Assembly (NCBI GenBank): GCA_035513175.1 | Contig: DATKCN010000122.1 | Location: 1-28,609, forward strand | Length of the DNA: 28,609 nt | Source: DATKCN01 sp035513175 | GTDB lineage: Bacteria > Chloroflexota > Chloroflexia > Thermomicrobiales > CFX8 | Direction: 5' to 3' | Notes under the pieces: model-generated | The model's database searches: none | What the model saw: only the letters and a program-made list of their open reading frames with translations | What the model was told of the DNA's origin: nothing | Shown: positions 7,781 to 16,303 of the stretch, one piece after another | Position numbering within the stretch: position 1 is the first letter of the stretch | Layout: each line of letters opens with the position of its first letter | Position numbers and translations under genes: made by a program

Positions 7781-8470
7781 CTAGTGCTGCCCTTGCGCCT
7801 GGGCCGCCAGCGCTGCCGCGATCTTCGTGTTCGCTCCCGCCATTTCCGCCAGCGATTCACCGGCTCGCAGCCGCTGACGCGTGGTCGGTTCCCGCTGCGC
7901 AATAGGCTCGCAGTGCTCGACGATGTCCGCGACGTGCTCCGGCTTGAGCACCAGCACTCCATTGTCGTCCGCATGAATGATGTCGCCCGGCGCGACGCTG
8001 ACACCGCCGCATTGCACCACGGTGTTGATCTCGCCAGACATCGCCAGCGAACGAGTGGTGATCGGCGAGATGCCGCGGCTGAAAACGAGGTACTCCATGT
8101 CCTCGATCTCGACGATGTCGGTCGCCGGTCCGTCGACGATTGTCGCCTCAAGACCGCGCATCTTGGCCGCCAGCGATGTCATCTCGCCCCAGCACGCGTG
8201 CTTGGCGTCACCGTTGCGATCGATGACCATGATGTCACCTGGCTCGGCCATCGAAATCGCTTTGTGAACGACGGTGCTGTCGATCGCCATGACCTTGACT
8301 GTCACGGCCGGACCGCAGATCGTGAAGCCCCGACGCCCTACCGGTCGCAATCCTATATCCATGAAGCCGAAGTCGAGGATGTGTCCAATAGTGGCTGGCG
8401 GTATCTTGCGCAGCCGGTCCAGCAGTTCCTTCGGCGCCGTCATGGTCGGCCGCTCGTTGACGATAATCAC
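7781..8470 (-). CDS. RraA / HMG-aldolase-like family protein
   Basis: 229 aa from GTG 8470, with GGGGAGG about 9 bases before it. The RraA fold is shown by GDIMVIDRNGDAKHACWGE and GLEATIVDGPATDI, followed by YLVFSRGISP. Members of this family are either divalent-metal-dependent aldolases of 4-hydroxy-4-methyl-2-oxoglutarate type (giving pyruvate) or RNase E regulators. The aldolases normally have Arg-Asp after the DG motif (DGxxRD); here it is Thr-Asp (DGPATD), so the Arg proposed to bind pyruvate is missing. Aldolase or oxaloacetate decarboxylase activity is therefore uncertain. The C-terminus is an Ala-rich helix. The gene lies between the ABC permease and GGT-family genes and is likely co-transcribed with them. 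Confidence 0.85.
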   Translation of the reverse strand: MIIVNERPTMTAPKELLDRLRKIPPATIGHILDFGFMDIGLRPVGRRGFTICGPAVTVKVMAIDSTVVHKAISMAEPGDIMVIDRNGDAKHACWGEMTSLAAKMRGLEATIVDGPATDIVEIEDMEYLVFSRGISPITTRSLAMSGEINTVVQCGGVSVAPGDIIHADDNGVLVLKPEHVADIVEHCEPIAQREPTTRQRLRAGESLAEMAGANTKIAAALAAQAQGQH

Positions 8471-8550
8471 TTCTGTGTCCTCCCCTGCAAATCAGGGCTT
8501 GCGTCTACCCTGACAGGCCATCGCGTCTCCGTGAGTCGCGCGTGTGTTCG

Positions 8551-9453
8551 CTACGTCCGCAGCCGCGGGTCGAGAATGTCGCGCAGGCCATCCCCGAACA
8601 TGTTGACTGCCAGCACCGTGATCGCGATCGCCACTCCCGGCATCGTCGTCACCCACCAGTGCGTGTTCAGGAATCTCCGGCCGTCAGCCAGCATGGAACC
8701 CCACTCCGGCTCAGGCGGTTGCGCGCCCAGTCCCAGAAACGACAGTCCTGCTGCCGCCAGGATGGCGGTGCCAACCGAGAGAGTCGAGAGCACCACAGAT
8801 GGGCCAATGACGTTCGGAAGAACATGCCGGAACAGAATCTTCATTTCCGGCACTCCGACGACACGCGCCGCCTCGACATACAGCAGCTCCCGCGCTGACA
8901 AGACCGATCCCCGCACCAGGCGCGTGTATTGTGGAATGCCCCCGATGCCAACCGCGATCATCACGTTTCGGATGTTTGGTCCAAGGATGGCTACGACAAC
9001 GAGCGCCAGCATAATGTTCGGGAACGCCAGCATGATATCGACGATCCGCATGATGATGCCGTCGACGAGTTTCCCGTAGTACCCCCCGATCATCCCGAGC
9101 GTGGTGCCGATGATCGCCGAGATGGCGACAGCGATCAGCCCGACCGGTAACGAAATGCGCGCGCCGTAGATCACACGCGTGTAGATGTCGCGCCCGAAGA
9201 CATCGGTGCCGAACCAGTGCTGGCGGTTAGGCGATAGAAGACGCGATGGCGGATCGATCTCGATCGGGTCGTATCTGGTGATCAGCGGCGCGCTGAGTGC
9301 TGCCAGGATCAGAATGAGCAGGATGATCAGCCCGATGAGCGCGCCCTTGTTCTTGACCAGGCTGTTTGTGAACTCTCTGCGACGGCTGCGTGGCTTCACC
9401 AACTCAAGCTCAGCGGTCGCCAGTGACACGCTGCCTGCCTGCGTCTGTGCCAT
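8551..9453 (-). CDS. peptide/nickel-type ABC transporter permease (DppC family)
   Basis: 300 aa. I chose ATG 9453 because AGGAGG lies 6 bases upstream; a GTG-type extension to 9495 would overlap the upstream permease. The N-terminal OppC-like segment (SLVKNKGALIGLIILLILILAALSAPLI) is followed by HWFGTDVFGRDIYTRVIYGAR, a hallmark of DppC/OppC. About five further membrane spans follow. The EAA loop that contacts the ATPase is EAARVVGVPEMKILFRHVLP, and SFLGLGAQPPEPEWGSML is also typical. It pairs with the DppB-like permease that ends 11 bp upstream to form the membrane channel for an imported peptide or similar solute. Confidence 0.95.
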   Translation of the reverse strand: MAQTQAGSVSLATAELELVKPRSRRREFTNSLVKNKGALIGLIILLILILAALSAPLITRYDPIEIDPPSRLLSPNRQHWFGTDVFGRDIYTRVIYGARISLPVGLIAVAISAIIGTTLGMIGGYYGKLVDGIIMRIVDIMLAFPNIMLALVVVAILGPNIRNVMIAVGIGGIPQYTRLVRGSVLSARELLYVEAARVVGVPEMKILFRHVLPNVIGPSVVLSTLSVGTAILAAAGLSFLGLGAQPPEPEWGSMLADGRRFLNTHWWVTTMPGVAIAITVLAVNMFGDGLRDILDPRLRT

Positions 9454-9464
9454 GTCGCCCCTCC

Positions 9465-10409
9465 TCACTCGTACTTGATGCGTGGGTCGATCCACGCGTA
9501 TGCGAGATCGACGAGGAGATTGACGAGCACGTAGCCAAGCGCCGCGACCAGAATCGTGCCCTGCACCAGCGGATAGTCCCGTCGCAGCACTGCCTCGACG
9601 GCGAGCCGACCGAGGCCGCGGCGCGCGAACACTGTCTCGATGATGACTGCTCCGGAGAGCAGAGTGCCGAATTGCAGCCCGACGATTGTCACGACGGGGA
9701 TGAGTGCGTTGCGCAGCGCGTGTCTGATGACGACCGCACGTTCGCCGAGTCCCTTGGAACGCGCCGTTGTCACGTACTCCTGCCGCATGACCTCCAGCAT
9801 CGTCGAGCGCACCAGGCGAGCGATGATGCCGGACGCCACGAGCCCAAGCGTGACGGACGGCAGGATGAGCGTCTTGATCCCGGCGCTACCAATGCTGGGT
9901 AGCCAGCCCAGCCGGTACGAGAAGATGCCAATGAGTATGAACGCCAGCCAGAAGCTCGGCATCGACAGCCCGATCAGCGAGAAAGTCATCGTCAGGCTGT
10001 CGATCCAGGTGTTGCGCTTCAGTGCCGCAATGATTCCCAGGGCAAATCCGATGATTATGGCGATGCCGAGGCCGACGACCGTCAGTAACAGCGTGTACGG
10101 CAGGACTTCCAGGACCGAGCCACGCACCTCCCGGTTTGTCTGGAATGACCGTCCGAAGTCGCCCTGCGCGACGCCCCCCACGTAGATGACATATTGGACG
10201 AGAAAGGGCTTGTCCAGTCCCAGTTCGCGCCTGATGTTTTCGAGCGCTTCCTCGGACATGTCTCCGGATGCGGCCCCGCCCCCCATGTCGCCGAGCAACA
10301 CGGTTGCGGGGTCGCCGGGAATCAGATGCAGGATCGAAAACGCAATGAAAGAAACGCCCAGCAGCACCGGAATGGTGAGCAGCAGGCGCGTTCTGACGTA
10401 TTGCAGCAC
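9465..10409 (-). CDS. peptide/nickel-type ABC transporter permease (DppB family)
   Basis: 314 aa from GTG 10409, with GAGGAG about 8 bases upstream. The N-terminus (YVRTRLLLTIPVLLGVSFIAF, then LIPGDPA) is typical of DppB/OppB. About six membrane spans follow. The EAA loop is TARSKGLGERAVVIRHALRN, and the C-terminus ends VNLLVDLAYAWIDPRIKYE, the classic DppB ending. It lies 94 bp after the substrate-binding protein gene, and that gap holds a strong hairpin. No ATP-binding subunit is encoded in this operon, so the ATPases must come from elsewhere in the genome. Confidence 0.95.
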   Translation of the reverse strand: MLQYVRTRLLLTIPVLLGVSFIAFSILHLIPGDPATVLLGDMGGGAASGDMSEEALENIRRELGLDKPFLVQYVIYVGGVAQGDFGRSFQTNREVRGSVLEVLPYTLLLTVVGLGIAIIIGFALGIIAALKRNTWIDSLTMTFSLIGLSMPSFWLAFILIGIFSYRLGWLPSIGSAGIKTLILPSVTLGLVASGIIARLVRSTMLEVMRQEYVTTARSKGLGERAVVIRHALRNALIPVVTIVGLQFGTLLSGAVIIETVFARRGLGRLAVEAVLRRDYPLVQGTILVAALGYVLVNLLVDLAYAWIDPRIKYE

Positions 10410-10437
10410 AGCAGTCTCCTCGATCGAGTTGCCGGCG

Positions 10438-10504
10438 GTTCAAGCGTCCGGTGTTGGGCGGGCCGTGGAATGCCCACGCCCCACCCAACTGTCGTCGCTT
10501 GAAC
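10438..10504 (-). promoter_or_regulatory. intercistronic stem-loop between binding protein and permease
   Basis: Outer arms GTTCAAGCG (10438-10446) and CGCTTGAAC (10496-10504) pair perfectly. Nested inside are GTTGGG/CCCAAC and CGTGG/CCACG, giving a long stacked hairpin. It begins at the last base of the TAG stop codon of the binding-protein gene. Such hairpins between a binding protein and its permeases commonly stabilise or partly terminate the upstream message, so that binding protein is made in excess. That role is inferred here. Confidence 0.55.
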
Positions 10505-12249
10505 TACTCTTCGATCCAGGTGTCATAGAACCAGATGCCGCCCAGTGGCTGGAAGTGAATCCCCTTGACACTGGCGTGAGCGCCCCAGAAGACTGTCTCT
10601 TCCCACAGCGGGATCATCAGCGCCTGATCCATGATGTACTGCTGGATGTCCATGTACTGCTGGATTCGAGCATCCTGGTCCAACTCGCTGGCCGCGTTGT
10701 CCAGCATCTCGTCCAGCGCAGGATCGACCTTCATCGTGCGGTTGAAGTTCGTCCCGGGGATGTTGCGCGAGTGGTACAGGGTTGATAGCACCACCGGGTC
10801 CACATGCGAGAAGTAGATGCGCGCGATGTGGTGTTCGCTGGCCAGGTAGGCGGCCGCCGTCGCCGCGTACTCCAGCTGATGCAAGTTGACCCCGATGCCA
10901 ACCCGCGCCAGGTACGCCTGCACCAGCTCGCCGGCCTGCCCCTGGATGCCGGTCGTCGTGATGTACTCCAGCATCAGGTCATTGCCGTCCTTCTGACGCA
11001 CGTCGCCGGAGCCCATCACCCAGCCAGCCTCCTCGAGAAGCTCCTCGGCCTTGGCCTGGTCGTACGGATACATCTCCTCGACTGCCGGGTTGTAGCCCCA
11101 GGATGGCGATGACAGCGGTCCCTGAGCCGCCTTGCGTGTGCCGTACCAGAGGGTGTCGATAATCGTATCCATGTCGACGGCGTACAGGATCGCCTGCCGC
11201 AGGAGCAGGTCGCTTGTCGGCTCGACATCAGCATTGAGCGGCAGAATCTGTGGTGAGCCCGGGACGGCCGGCAGCAGGATCTGGTAGTTCTCATCAGCCT
11301 GAAGCCGCTCAACTTCCTGCGGCTGAACGCCGTCGACCACGAGGCTCTCGCCGCTTTCCAGCGTTCCGAACCTCGTCGTCTCCTCCGGGATGAAGGCCAC
11401 AACAATCTCATCGATGTAGGCCGGGCCTTCGTGGCGGTAGACGCCCAGCGGCCAGGCATAGTCCGGGTTGCGCTCGAACGTCATCGAGATCTGCGGCTGC
11501 CATTCCTTGAACTTGAACGGTCCGGTGCCTACCGGCGCCTGGCCGAAGTCGGCCCCGGCTGCTTCCGCCGCGGTGGGCGACACCGGTGACAGCACACTGT
11601 GCGTCAGGTTGTTGAGGAACGGAGAGTACGGTTCCGAGAAGTGCACCTCGACGGTTGTGTCGTCGATGACTTCGCTGCGGTCGTACGGGCCGAGATAGCC
11701 GATGGCCGCCAGCGACAGCAGTGCCGGGTCCATGATGCTGTCGAAGGTGTATTGCACCGCCTCGGCGGTAAAAGGTGTCCCGTCGTGGAACATCACTCCG
11801 TCGCGCAGGCTGAATGCGTATATCATCCCGTCTTCCGACACTTCCCACGAGCTCGCGAGACCCGGATGGTACTCGCGGGTATCGAAGTCCATGGCGATCA
11901 ACGGGTCGAACAGGTTGTAAAACAGCCGCCATGCGATCGTCGCGCCGGATACGCGCGGGTCCATCGTCGGAGGCTCGGTGTAGCCCAGCGTCAGCGTTCC
12001 ACCTGACTGTGCTTCGTCTTCACCTGCCGCGGTTGGGGCGGAAGGAGCGGGGGTTGAACCGGTGTCCGGGGTCGCCGTGGTGGCGCCGCCCGGCCCCGGA
12101 GTCGAGACTGGATCATCCTCGTCGCCACAGGCCGCCAACAGCGGCGACACGGCGCCGAGCGCCAGCGCGACACCTCCCGCCTTCAGCAATGTGCGCCGGG
12201 ACACGTGACTGTGTTCGAGCCGCGCTCGAAGTCGTTCGCCACTCACCAT
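10504..12249 (-). CDS. ABC transporter substrate-binding lipoprotein (SBP_bac_5 family)
   Basis: 581 aa from ATG 12249, with GGAGGAGG upstream. The N-terminus has a twin-arginine motif (SRRTLLK, Arg18-Arg19), a hydrophobic core and a lipobox LLAAC with Cys41, so it is a Tat-exported lipoprotein held on the outer face of the membrane. A Thr/Pro/Ala-rich linker follows. The SBP_bac_5 domain begins GGTLTLGYTEPPTMDPRV and includes YAFSLRDGVMFHDGTPFTAEAV and GTGPFKFKEW, both family hallmarks. It binds oligopeptides or related solutes for the two permeases downstream. It is the first gene of the operon, behind a predicted promoter at 12382-12410. The downstream GGT- and RraA-family genes suggest the solute is an amide-bonded compound, but the ligand cannot be read from sequence. 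Confidence 0.95.
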   Translation of the reverse strand: MVSGERLRARLEHSHVSRRTLLKAGGVALALGAVSPLLAACGDEDDPVSTPGPGGATTATPDTGSTPAPSAPTAAGEDEAQSGGTLTLGYTEPPTMDPRVSGATIAWRLFYNLFDPLIAMDFDTREYHPGLASSWEVSEDGMIYAFSLRDGVMFHDGTPFTAEAVQYTFDSIMDPALLSLAAIGYLGPYDRSEVIDDTTVEVHFSEPYSPFLNNLTHSVLSPVSPTAAEAAGADFGQAPVGTGPFKFKEWQPQISMTFERNPDYAWPLGVYRHEGPAYIDEIVVAFIPEETTRFGTLESGESLVVDGVQPQEVERLQADENYQILLPAVPGSPQILPLNADVEPTSDLLLRQAILYAVDMDTIIDTLWYGTRKAAQGPLSSPSWGYNPAVEEMYPYDQAKAEELLEEAGWVMGSGDVRQKDGNDLMLEYITTTGIQGQAGELVQAYLARVGIGVNLHQLEYAATAAAYLASEHHIARIYFSHVDPVVLSTLYHSRNIPGTNFNRTMKVDPALDEMLDNAASELDQDARIQQYMDIQQYIMDQALMIPLWEETVFWGAHASVKGIHFQPLGGIWFYDTWIEE

Positions 12250-12381
12250 TTCCCTGTTCCTCCTCCGCGTACGGAAACTCGATCACTGGTGGCAGCCATT
12301 CCACAGGGCTGTCGACACCCGACCGAGGTGTCCCCGCTACGCTTTCCCTGAAAATACGTCGGATATATTTCTCCGTGCATC

Positions 12382-12410
12382 AGCCTACGTCGCGATGGAC
12401 ACGGTGTCAA
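12382..12410 (-). promoter_or_regulatory. putative sigma70-type promoter of the peptide ABC operon
   Basis: Read on the - strand: TTGACA (12410-12405), a 17-base spacer, TAGGCT (12387-12382). The -35 box matches consensus at all six bases and the -10 box at three. The predicted leader is about 125 bases before ATG 12249. The palindrome GACACGGTGTC overlaps the -35 box and would suit repression. Confidence 0.5.
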
Positions 12411-12480
12411 TACCAATCCAACTCACGCGCACGAGGCTTGCATCGCCGCCAGCGACCCAACCGCTTCTGTCCCGTGAGCG

Positions 12481-12495
12481 TTCGCGGATCGCGAA
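12481..12495. promoter_or_regulatory. 15-bp palindrome, possible operator
   Basis: TTCGCG-GAT-CGCGAA is a perfect inverted repeat with 6-bp arms. It sits upstream of the predicted transporter promoter and downstream of the GntR gene. Short palindromes of this size do occur by chance in GC-rich DNA, so support is limited. Confidence 0.3.
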
Positions 12496-12687
12496 ATTGC
12501 TAACGCCGTGCGTATGCTGAACGGCACGCCCCAGTGGTTGTGCCAGCGAGGCCCACCTGTTCGCCGCGTCAGTCGTTGTCATATCCCCGCCGTCGAAATC
12601 ACGACGGGAGGCGCGATGACACACAGCGGTCTCGGCGTGTCGGCAGGCGCGCGATTCAGTGTGCGGCGCCGGATTGACCGGGTGGGC

Positions 12688-13395
12688 TCAGCCGACGAAC
12701 TTGCTCATGCGTTCCCTGAATATCTCGATGTGGTCCAGCGAGCGTTGCTCGGCCGTGCCCGGGTCGCGTGCTGCCAGCGTCTCAAACAGGGCGCGATGAT
12801 GGTCCACCGACAACGGCAGCCCGGCCATGCCGGCGTACGAGACGTGCCAGAAGCGCAGCATCGCCGTGTTAACCTGCTCGGCCATCGATGCAAAGTAGCG
12901 GTTGTCACACGCGCGGGCGATAACGGTGTGGAATTCCAGATCGCGATTTACCAGGCGCTCGATGTCCCTGGCCGCTCCGGCCGCTTCGATGTCGATCATC
13001 AACGCTTCGAGCCGGATCAGCAGACCGTCCGTCACGCGCTTGGCTGCCAGCTTCGTCACCAGCGGCTCGATGTGTGTCCGCGCTTCGATCATTTCCTGCA
13101 AGTCGAGCAGGGACAGGTCAGCGACGCGCGCGCCGCGCCGGGGAACGTGGACGATCATGCGCTCGTGCGAGAGGCGCAGCATGGCTTCTCTCAGCGGAGT
13201 GCGGCCGATGCTCAGCGTGTCCATCAACTCGCGCTCGTCGAGATGTGAGCCGGGAGCGAGCTCCAGCGTCACAATCAACCGTTTGAGCGTGTCGTACGCG
13301 GACTGAACCTTGAGTGGGCGCGGCCTCTCGATCGCTTTCGTAGCTGCCAAGATATGCTGCTCCCCTGCTGTTGTCCGACCATTGTGGGCACTCAT
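12688..13395 (-). CDS. GntR-family transcriptional regulator, FCD (FadR-like) subfamily
   Basis: 235 aa from ATG 13395. A TTG at 13350 with GGGGAG 9 bases upstream is a strong alternative start and would remove 15 residues. The N-terminal winged helix (about residues 27-90) includes SAYDTLKRLIVTLELAPGSH and GRTPLREAMLRLSHERMIV, the GntR recognition region. The C-terminal FCD domain is all-helical and carries likely metal ligands: Asp and His in RDLEFHTVIARA, His in DHHRALFETLAARD and His in DHIEIF. FCD regulators bind small organic acids or metals and usually repress catabolic genes. Its position just upstream of the peptide ABC/RraA/GGT operon, on the same strand, makes that operon its probable target. 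Confidence 0.92.
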   Translation of the reverse strand: MSAHNGRTTAGEQHILAATKAIERPRPLKVQSAYDTLKRLIVTLELAPGSHLDERELMDTLSIGRTPLREAMLRLSHERMIVHVPRRGARVADLSLLDLQEMIEARTHIEPLVTKLAAKRVTDGLLIRLEALMIDIEAAGAARDIERLVNRDLEFHTVIARACDNRYFASMAEQVNTAMLRFWHVSYAGMAGLPLSVDHHRALFETLAARDPGTAEQRSLDHIEIFRERMSKFVG

Positions 13396-13693
13396 CGAAC
13401 GTCTCAGACCGGCCACACACCTGACTGCTTCGTCAACCTGACGCCGCCACGAACGCGCCAGGCTGGCGCGACAGGCAGCCACCGTTGTGTGCGCGCGACA
13501 GCGCGTAGTCCGTTGACGCTGCTGTTCTCAGACCGCATTCGCGGACTGCAGATGTCTATTCATCTTATCGCCAATGGCGGCGCCGTGCGTTGAGCCCACC
13601 AGCGGGCTCTCGTTCTAATCGACAAGGGGCAAGCCGCAGCTCGGCATTGTGGCCAGCGGGCGATCACCTTCGGCGCTGGGCCGACCTGCGATA

Positions 13694-16174
13694 ATGGGCG
13701 GCATGCTGGACGTGTCGGCAGTGCTACGACGACCCATGCTGCTCGCCGCTGGGCTGTATCTGGTCGCGACGATCGTCATGACGTGGCCGCTGACGCCGCG
13801 CGCCGGCTCGACGTTGCAGGACCCCGGCGACCCGCTGTTCCAGATCTGGGTGATGCGGGCGGCGCAGCACCGACTCCTGCATGACCCGATGAATCTGTAC
13901 CACGCCAACGCGTTCCATCCATTCAGATATTCGTTGGCCTACTCGGAGGAGGCGCTCAGCACCGCCATCCTGGCCTGGCCCGCTTACCTGCTGACTGGCA
14001 ACGACGTGCTGGCCTACAACCTGATGTTTCTGTTCTCGTTCTGGCTCGTCGCGATCGGCGTCTACCTGCTGGCTCGCGAGCTTGGCGCGTACGAAGGCGC
14101 CGCGTTCGTGGCCGGGCTGCTGGCAGCCTTCGCTCCCGCCCGCTACGGGCACCTCAGTCACCTGCACATGCTCGTAATCGGCTGGCTCCCGGTAGCGCTG
14201 TGGGCGTTCACGGTCTTCGCGCGCGGCGGTGGGCGGCGCTACGCTGTCGCCGGTGGCCTCGCGCTGCTGATCCTGTTGCTGGGCTCGTTGCACCTGGCCG
14301 TGTTCGGCACGCTGACGCTGGGACTGTATCTGCTCTTTCTGCTCGCGTACGAGCGTGGGCGCAGGGAGTGGAGCCGGCAGAGCCTCGTCATGTTCGCGGC
14401 CGCGCTGCTTGTCCCGTATCTGCTCTTCGCGCCGACCCTCTATCCGCACGCGGCGGCCGGGAGTGAGTACGGCTTCGTCCGCACGCGCGCGGAAATCGAG
14501 CGGCACTCGTCGGACCCGCGCACCTATCTCGGCGTGTCGCCCGGCAACCACTTCTGGCCGCGCGCGCTGCCGGTGCGCGCCGAGCCATTCTTCCCGGGGG
14601 CGGTCGCTCTGGCGGGCGCCGCTCTCTCGGTGCTGTGGTGGCGACGGGGGCGGCGTTGGCCGCTGGCGTTTGGCGCCTCGCTAACCGTCGCCGCCGGGCT
14701 GCTGTCGCTCGGGTTCGACGTTGAGGTCGCAGGGCGAGTCGTGCGCATGCCCTACGCGCTGCTGTACGAGCTTGCGCCACCGATCCGCAATATCCGAGGC
14801 GTCGGACGCTTCGGGTTGCTGACCGCCATCGGCATCCCGCTGCTTGCGGCGTTGGGATATTCGGCCGCCTGGTCCGTGCTGCGTGGCTACGTGCGGCGCC
14901 ACGTGCGCTCCGCGGGCGTCGCGCTGACAGCGCTGGTCGCGCTCGTTGCCTGCCTCGAGCTGTACACCGCTGTCGAGACGATGCCCGTGCCGGACGCCGA
15001 TGCGCTGGAGGTCTACGACTGGCTCGCCGGCCAACCGCCGGGGCCGGTTGCCGAGTTTCCGGCCAACGGACTACTGATCCCTGCCACTGGTCCGCCGCGG
15101 GGCCTGTTTCAGCCGATCCAGTACATGTATGGCTCGACCCGGCACTGGAACCAGATCCTCGCCGGATACAGCGGCTACATTCCGCCTGGACACATTCAGC
15201 TGCTCGCACAGTTCCACGATCCCAACCCGGAGCTGCAAACTTCCGCCGTCACGCCGCGGAATGTCGGGCTATTGCAGGACCTGGGCATTCGCTGGGTCGT
15301 GATCCACCGCTTCGACGGCTACGACTGGCCGGGCGCGATGGCGGCGGCCGAAGAGCTGCCGCAGCTTCAGCGGGTCGCGGACACCGGCGACAGCGTCGTC
15401 TACGAGCTGTCGCTGGCCGGGTATGTGCCAGTGTCGGAACAGTTCGGCACGTTGGAGATCGATGAAGTCGCCTACTCGGACACCTCGCTCGATGTCGTCA
15501 TCCATTTGTTGAACCCGCGCGACAACCTCGCGGTCGGCGAGCTGCACCGCGCGCCGCTGTTGCGCGTTGCCTGGACCGACTCCACCGGGCGTATTGTGCT
15601 GCGAGAGGAGTTGCCGCTCGACATGCTCGTCATTCTCCAGCCGGGTGAGACGGTAGCGCGCGTCGTCGTCGAGGTCCCGGAGAGCCCGGGCGAGTACTCC
15701 GTGAGCGCCTCCGATGACGGCGACCTGCTCCGGGCTACGACCCGCCAGGTGGACGTCCAGGCGCTGCCGCGCTGGCCGGAGGCGCCGCTTGAGCACGTGT
15801 CGATCACCTGGTCCGACGGCCAGTCGTTGCGCCACGGCGACACCCTGCGGGTCGCCGTAACCTGGCTCGTGCTGGCGCCGCTGGAGATCGATCTGTCCGC
15901 GACGGTTCAGCTGCTCGACGCCACCGGCACGCGCCGGGCGAACCACGACCTGCTCCCGGCCCAGATCTCTCCGCCGGCGACTGAATGGCGCGTAGGACAG
16001 CGCGTGACGCTCGAGTTCGTGATCTGGATCGATCCGGCCCTGGGGCCTGGGACGTACGACCTGTTGACCGCATTGTATGTGAACGACCTCACGTTCCCGC
16101 GTGTGCCGGTTGTGCTCGTGGATGGCAGCGTGACGACGGAGGTAGTCGTGCCTGGCATCGTCATCAATCCCTGA
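13694..16174 (+). CDS. large multi-span membrane protein, GT-C glycosyltransferase-like
   Basis: 826 aa from ATG 13694. ATG 13703 and GTG 13649 are alternatives, and none has a strong ribosome binding site. The first half has about ten hydrophobic spans (for example RPMLLAAGLYLVATIVMTWPL). The first outside loop is DPGDPLFQIWVMRAAQHRLL, then HANAFHPFRYSLAYSEEALS, a pattern of GT-C-like integral membrane proteins in which acidic residues of the first loop are catalytic. The second half (from about residue 440) is soluble: an alpha/beta region with GPVAEFPANGLL and MYGSTRHWNQILAGYSGYIP, then beta-rich segments to the C-terminus resembling immunoglobulin-type modules. It may transfer a lipid-linked sugar to a surface polymer or protein. 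The donor and acceptor are unknown. It is divergent from the GntR gene. Confidence 0.65.
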   Translation: MGGMLDVSAVLRRPMLLAAGLYLVATIVMTWPLTPRAGSTLQDPGDPLFQIWVMRAAQHRLLHDPMNLYHANAFHPFRYSLAYSEEALSTAILAWPAYLLTGNDVLAYNLMFLFSFWLVAIGVYLLARELGAYEGAAFVAGLLAAFAPARYGHLSHLHMLVIGWLPVALWAFTVFARGGGRRYAVAGGLALLILLLGSLHLAVFGTLTLGLYLLFLLAYERGRREWSRQSLVMFAAALLVPYLLFAPTLYPHAAAGSEYGFVRTRAEIERHSSDPRTYLGVSPGNHFWPRALPVRAEPFFPGAVALAGAALSVLWWRRGRRWPLAFGASLTVAAGLLSLGFDVEVAGRVVRMPYALLYELAPPIRNIRGVGRFGLLTAIGIPLLAALGYSAAWSVLRGYVRRHVRSAGVALTALVALVACLELYTAVETMPVPDADALEVYDWLAGQPPGPVAEFPANGLLIPATGPPRGLFQPIQYMYGSTRHWNQILAGYSGYIPPGHIQLLAQFHDPNPELQTSAVTPRNVGLLQDLGIRWVVIHRFDGYDWPGAMAAAEELPQLQRVADTGDSVVYELSLAGYVPVSEQFGTLEIDEVAYSDTSLDVVIHLLNPRDNLAVGELHRAPLLRVAWTDSTGRIVLREELPLDMLVILQPGETVARVVVEVPESPGEYSVSASDDGDLLRATTRQVDVQALPRWPEAPLEHVSITWSDGQSLRHGDTLRVAVTWLVLAPLEIDLSATVQLLDATGTRRANHDLLPAQISPPATEWRVGQRVTLEFVIWIDPALGPGTYDLLTALYVNDLTFPRVPVVLVDGSVTTEVVVPGIVINP

Positions 16175-16303
16175 CGGCTCCCCAGAATCTGTGAGAATGG
16201 TCACGTTGACGAACCAATAGCGTTGTGCAACCTTGAGAGCGTCACCGGCGCCGGGGCTTATTCTCCGGTCCAGCATTGAGTGTGAGAGAGACCGGTCATC
16301 AGC

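Larger units (their letters stand above)
12250..12687. other. 438-bp regulatory intergenic region
   Basis: This lies between the GntR gene and the binding-protein gene, both on the - strand. I see no convincing gene in it: the short open frames have no ribosome binding sites or family resemblance. It holds a predicted promoter for the transporter operon (12382-12410), an 11-bp palindrome GACACGGTGTC (12398-12408) overlapping the -35 box, and a 15-bp palindrome at 12481-12495. The -35-overlapping palindrome is a reasonable target for the neighbouring GntR regulator. Confidence 0.5.

Noticed and set aside
7784..9079. 431-codon + strand frame across the RraA and permease genes
   Set aside because: It is a shadow of two well-recognised - strand genes, with an Arg/His-rich composition and no domain.
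12385..12624. Possible 79-aa - strand protein in the regulatory gap
   Set aside because: There is no ribosome binding site or family pattern, and it overlaps the predicted promoter.
12508..13248. + strand frame over the upstream gap and the GntR gene
   Set aside because: Most of it is antisense to the GntR gene, and the part in the gap has no start signal.
13513..13540. Promoter for the GT-C-like gene (TTGACG at 13513)
   Set aside because: No acceptable -10 box lies at 16-18 bases, so it is not reported as a feature.
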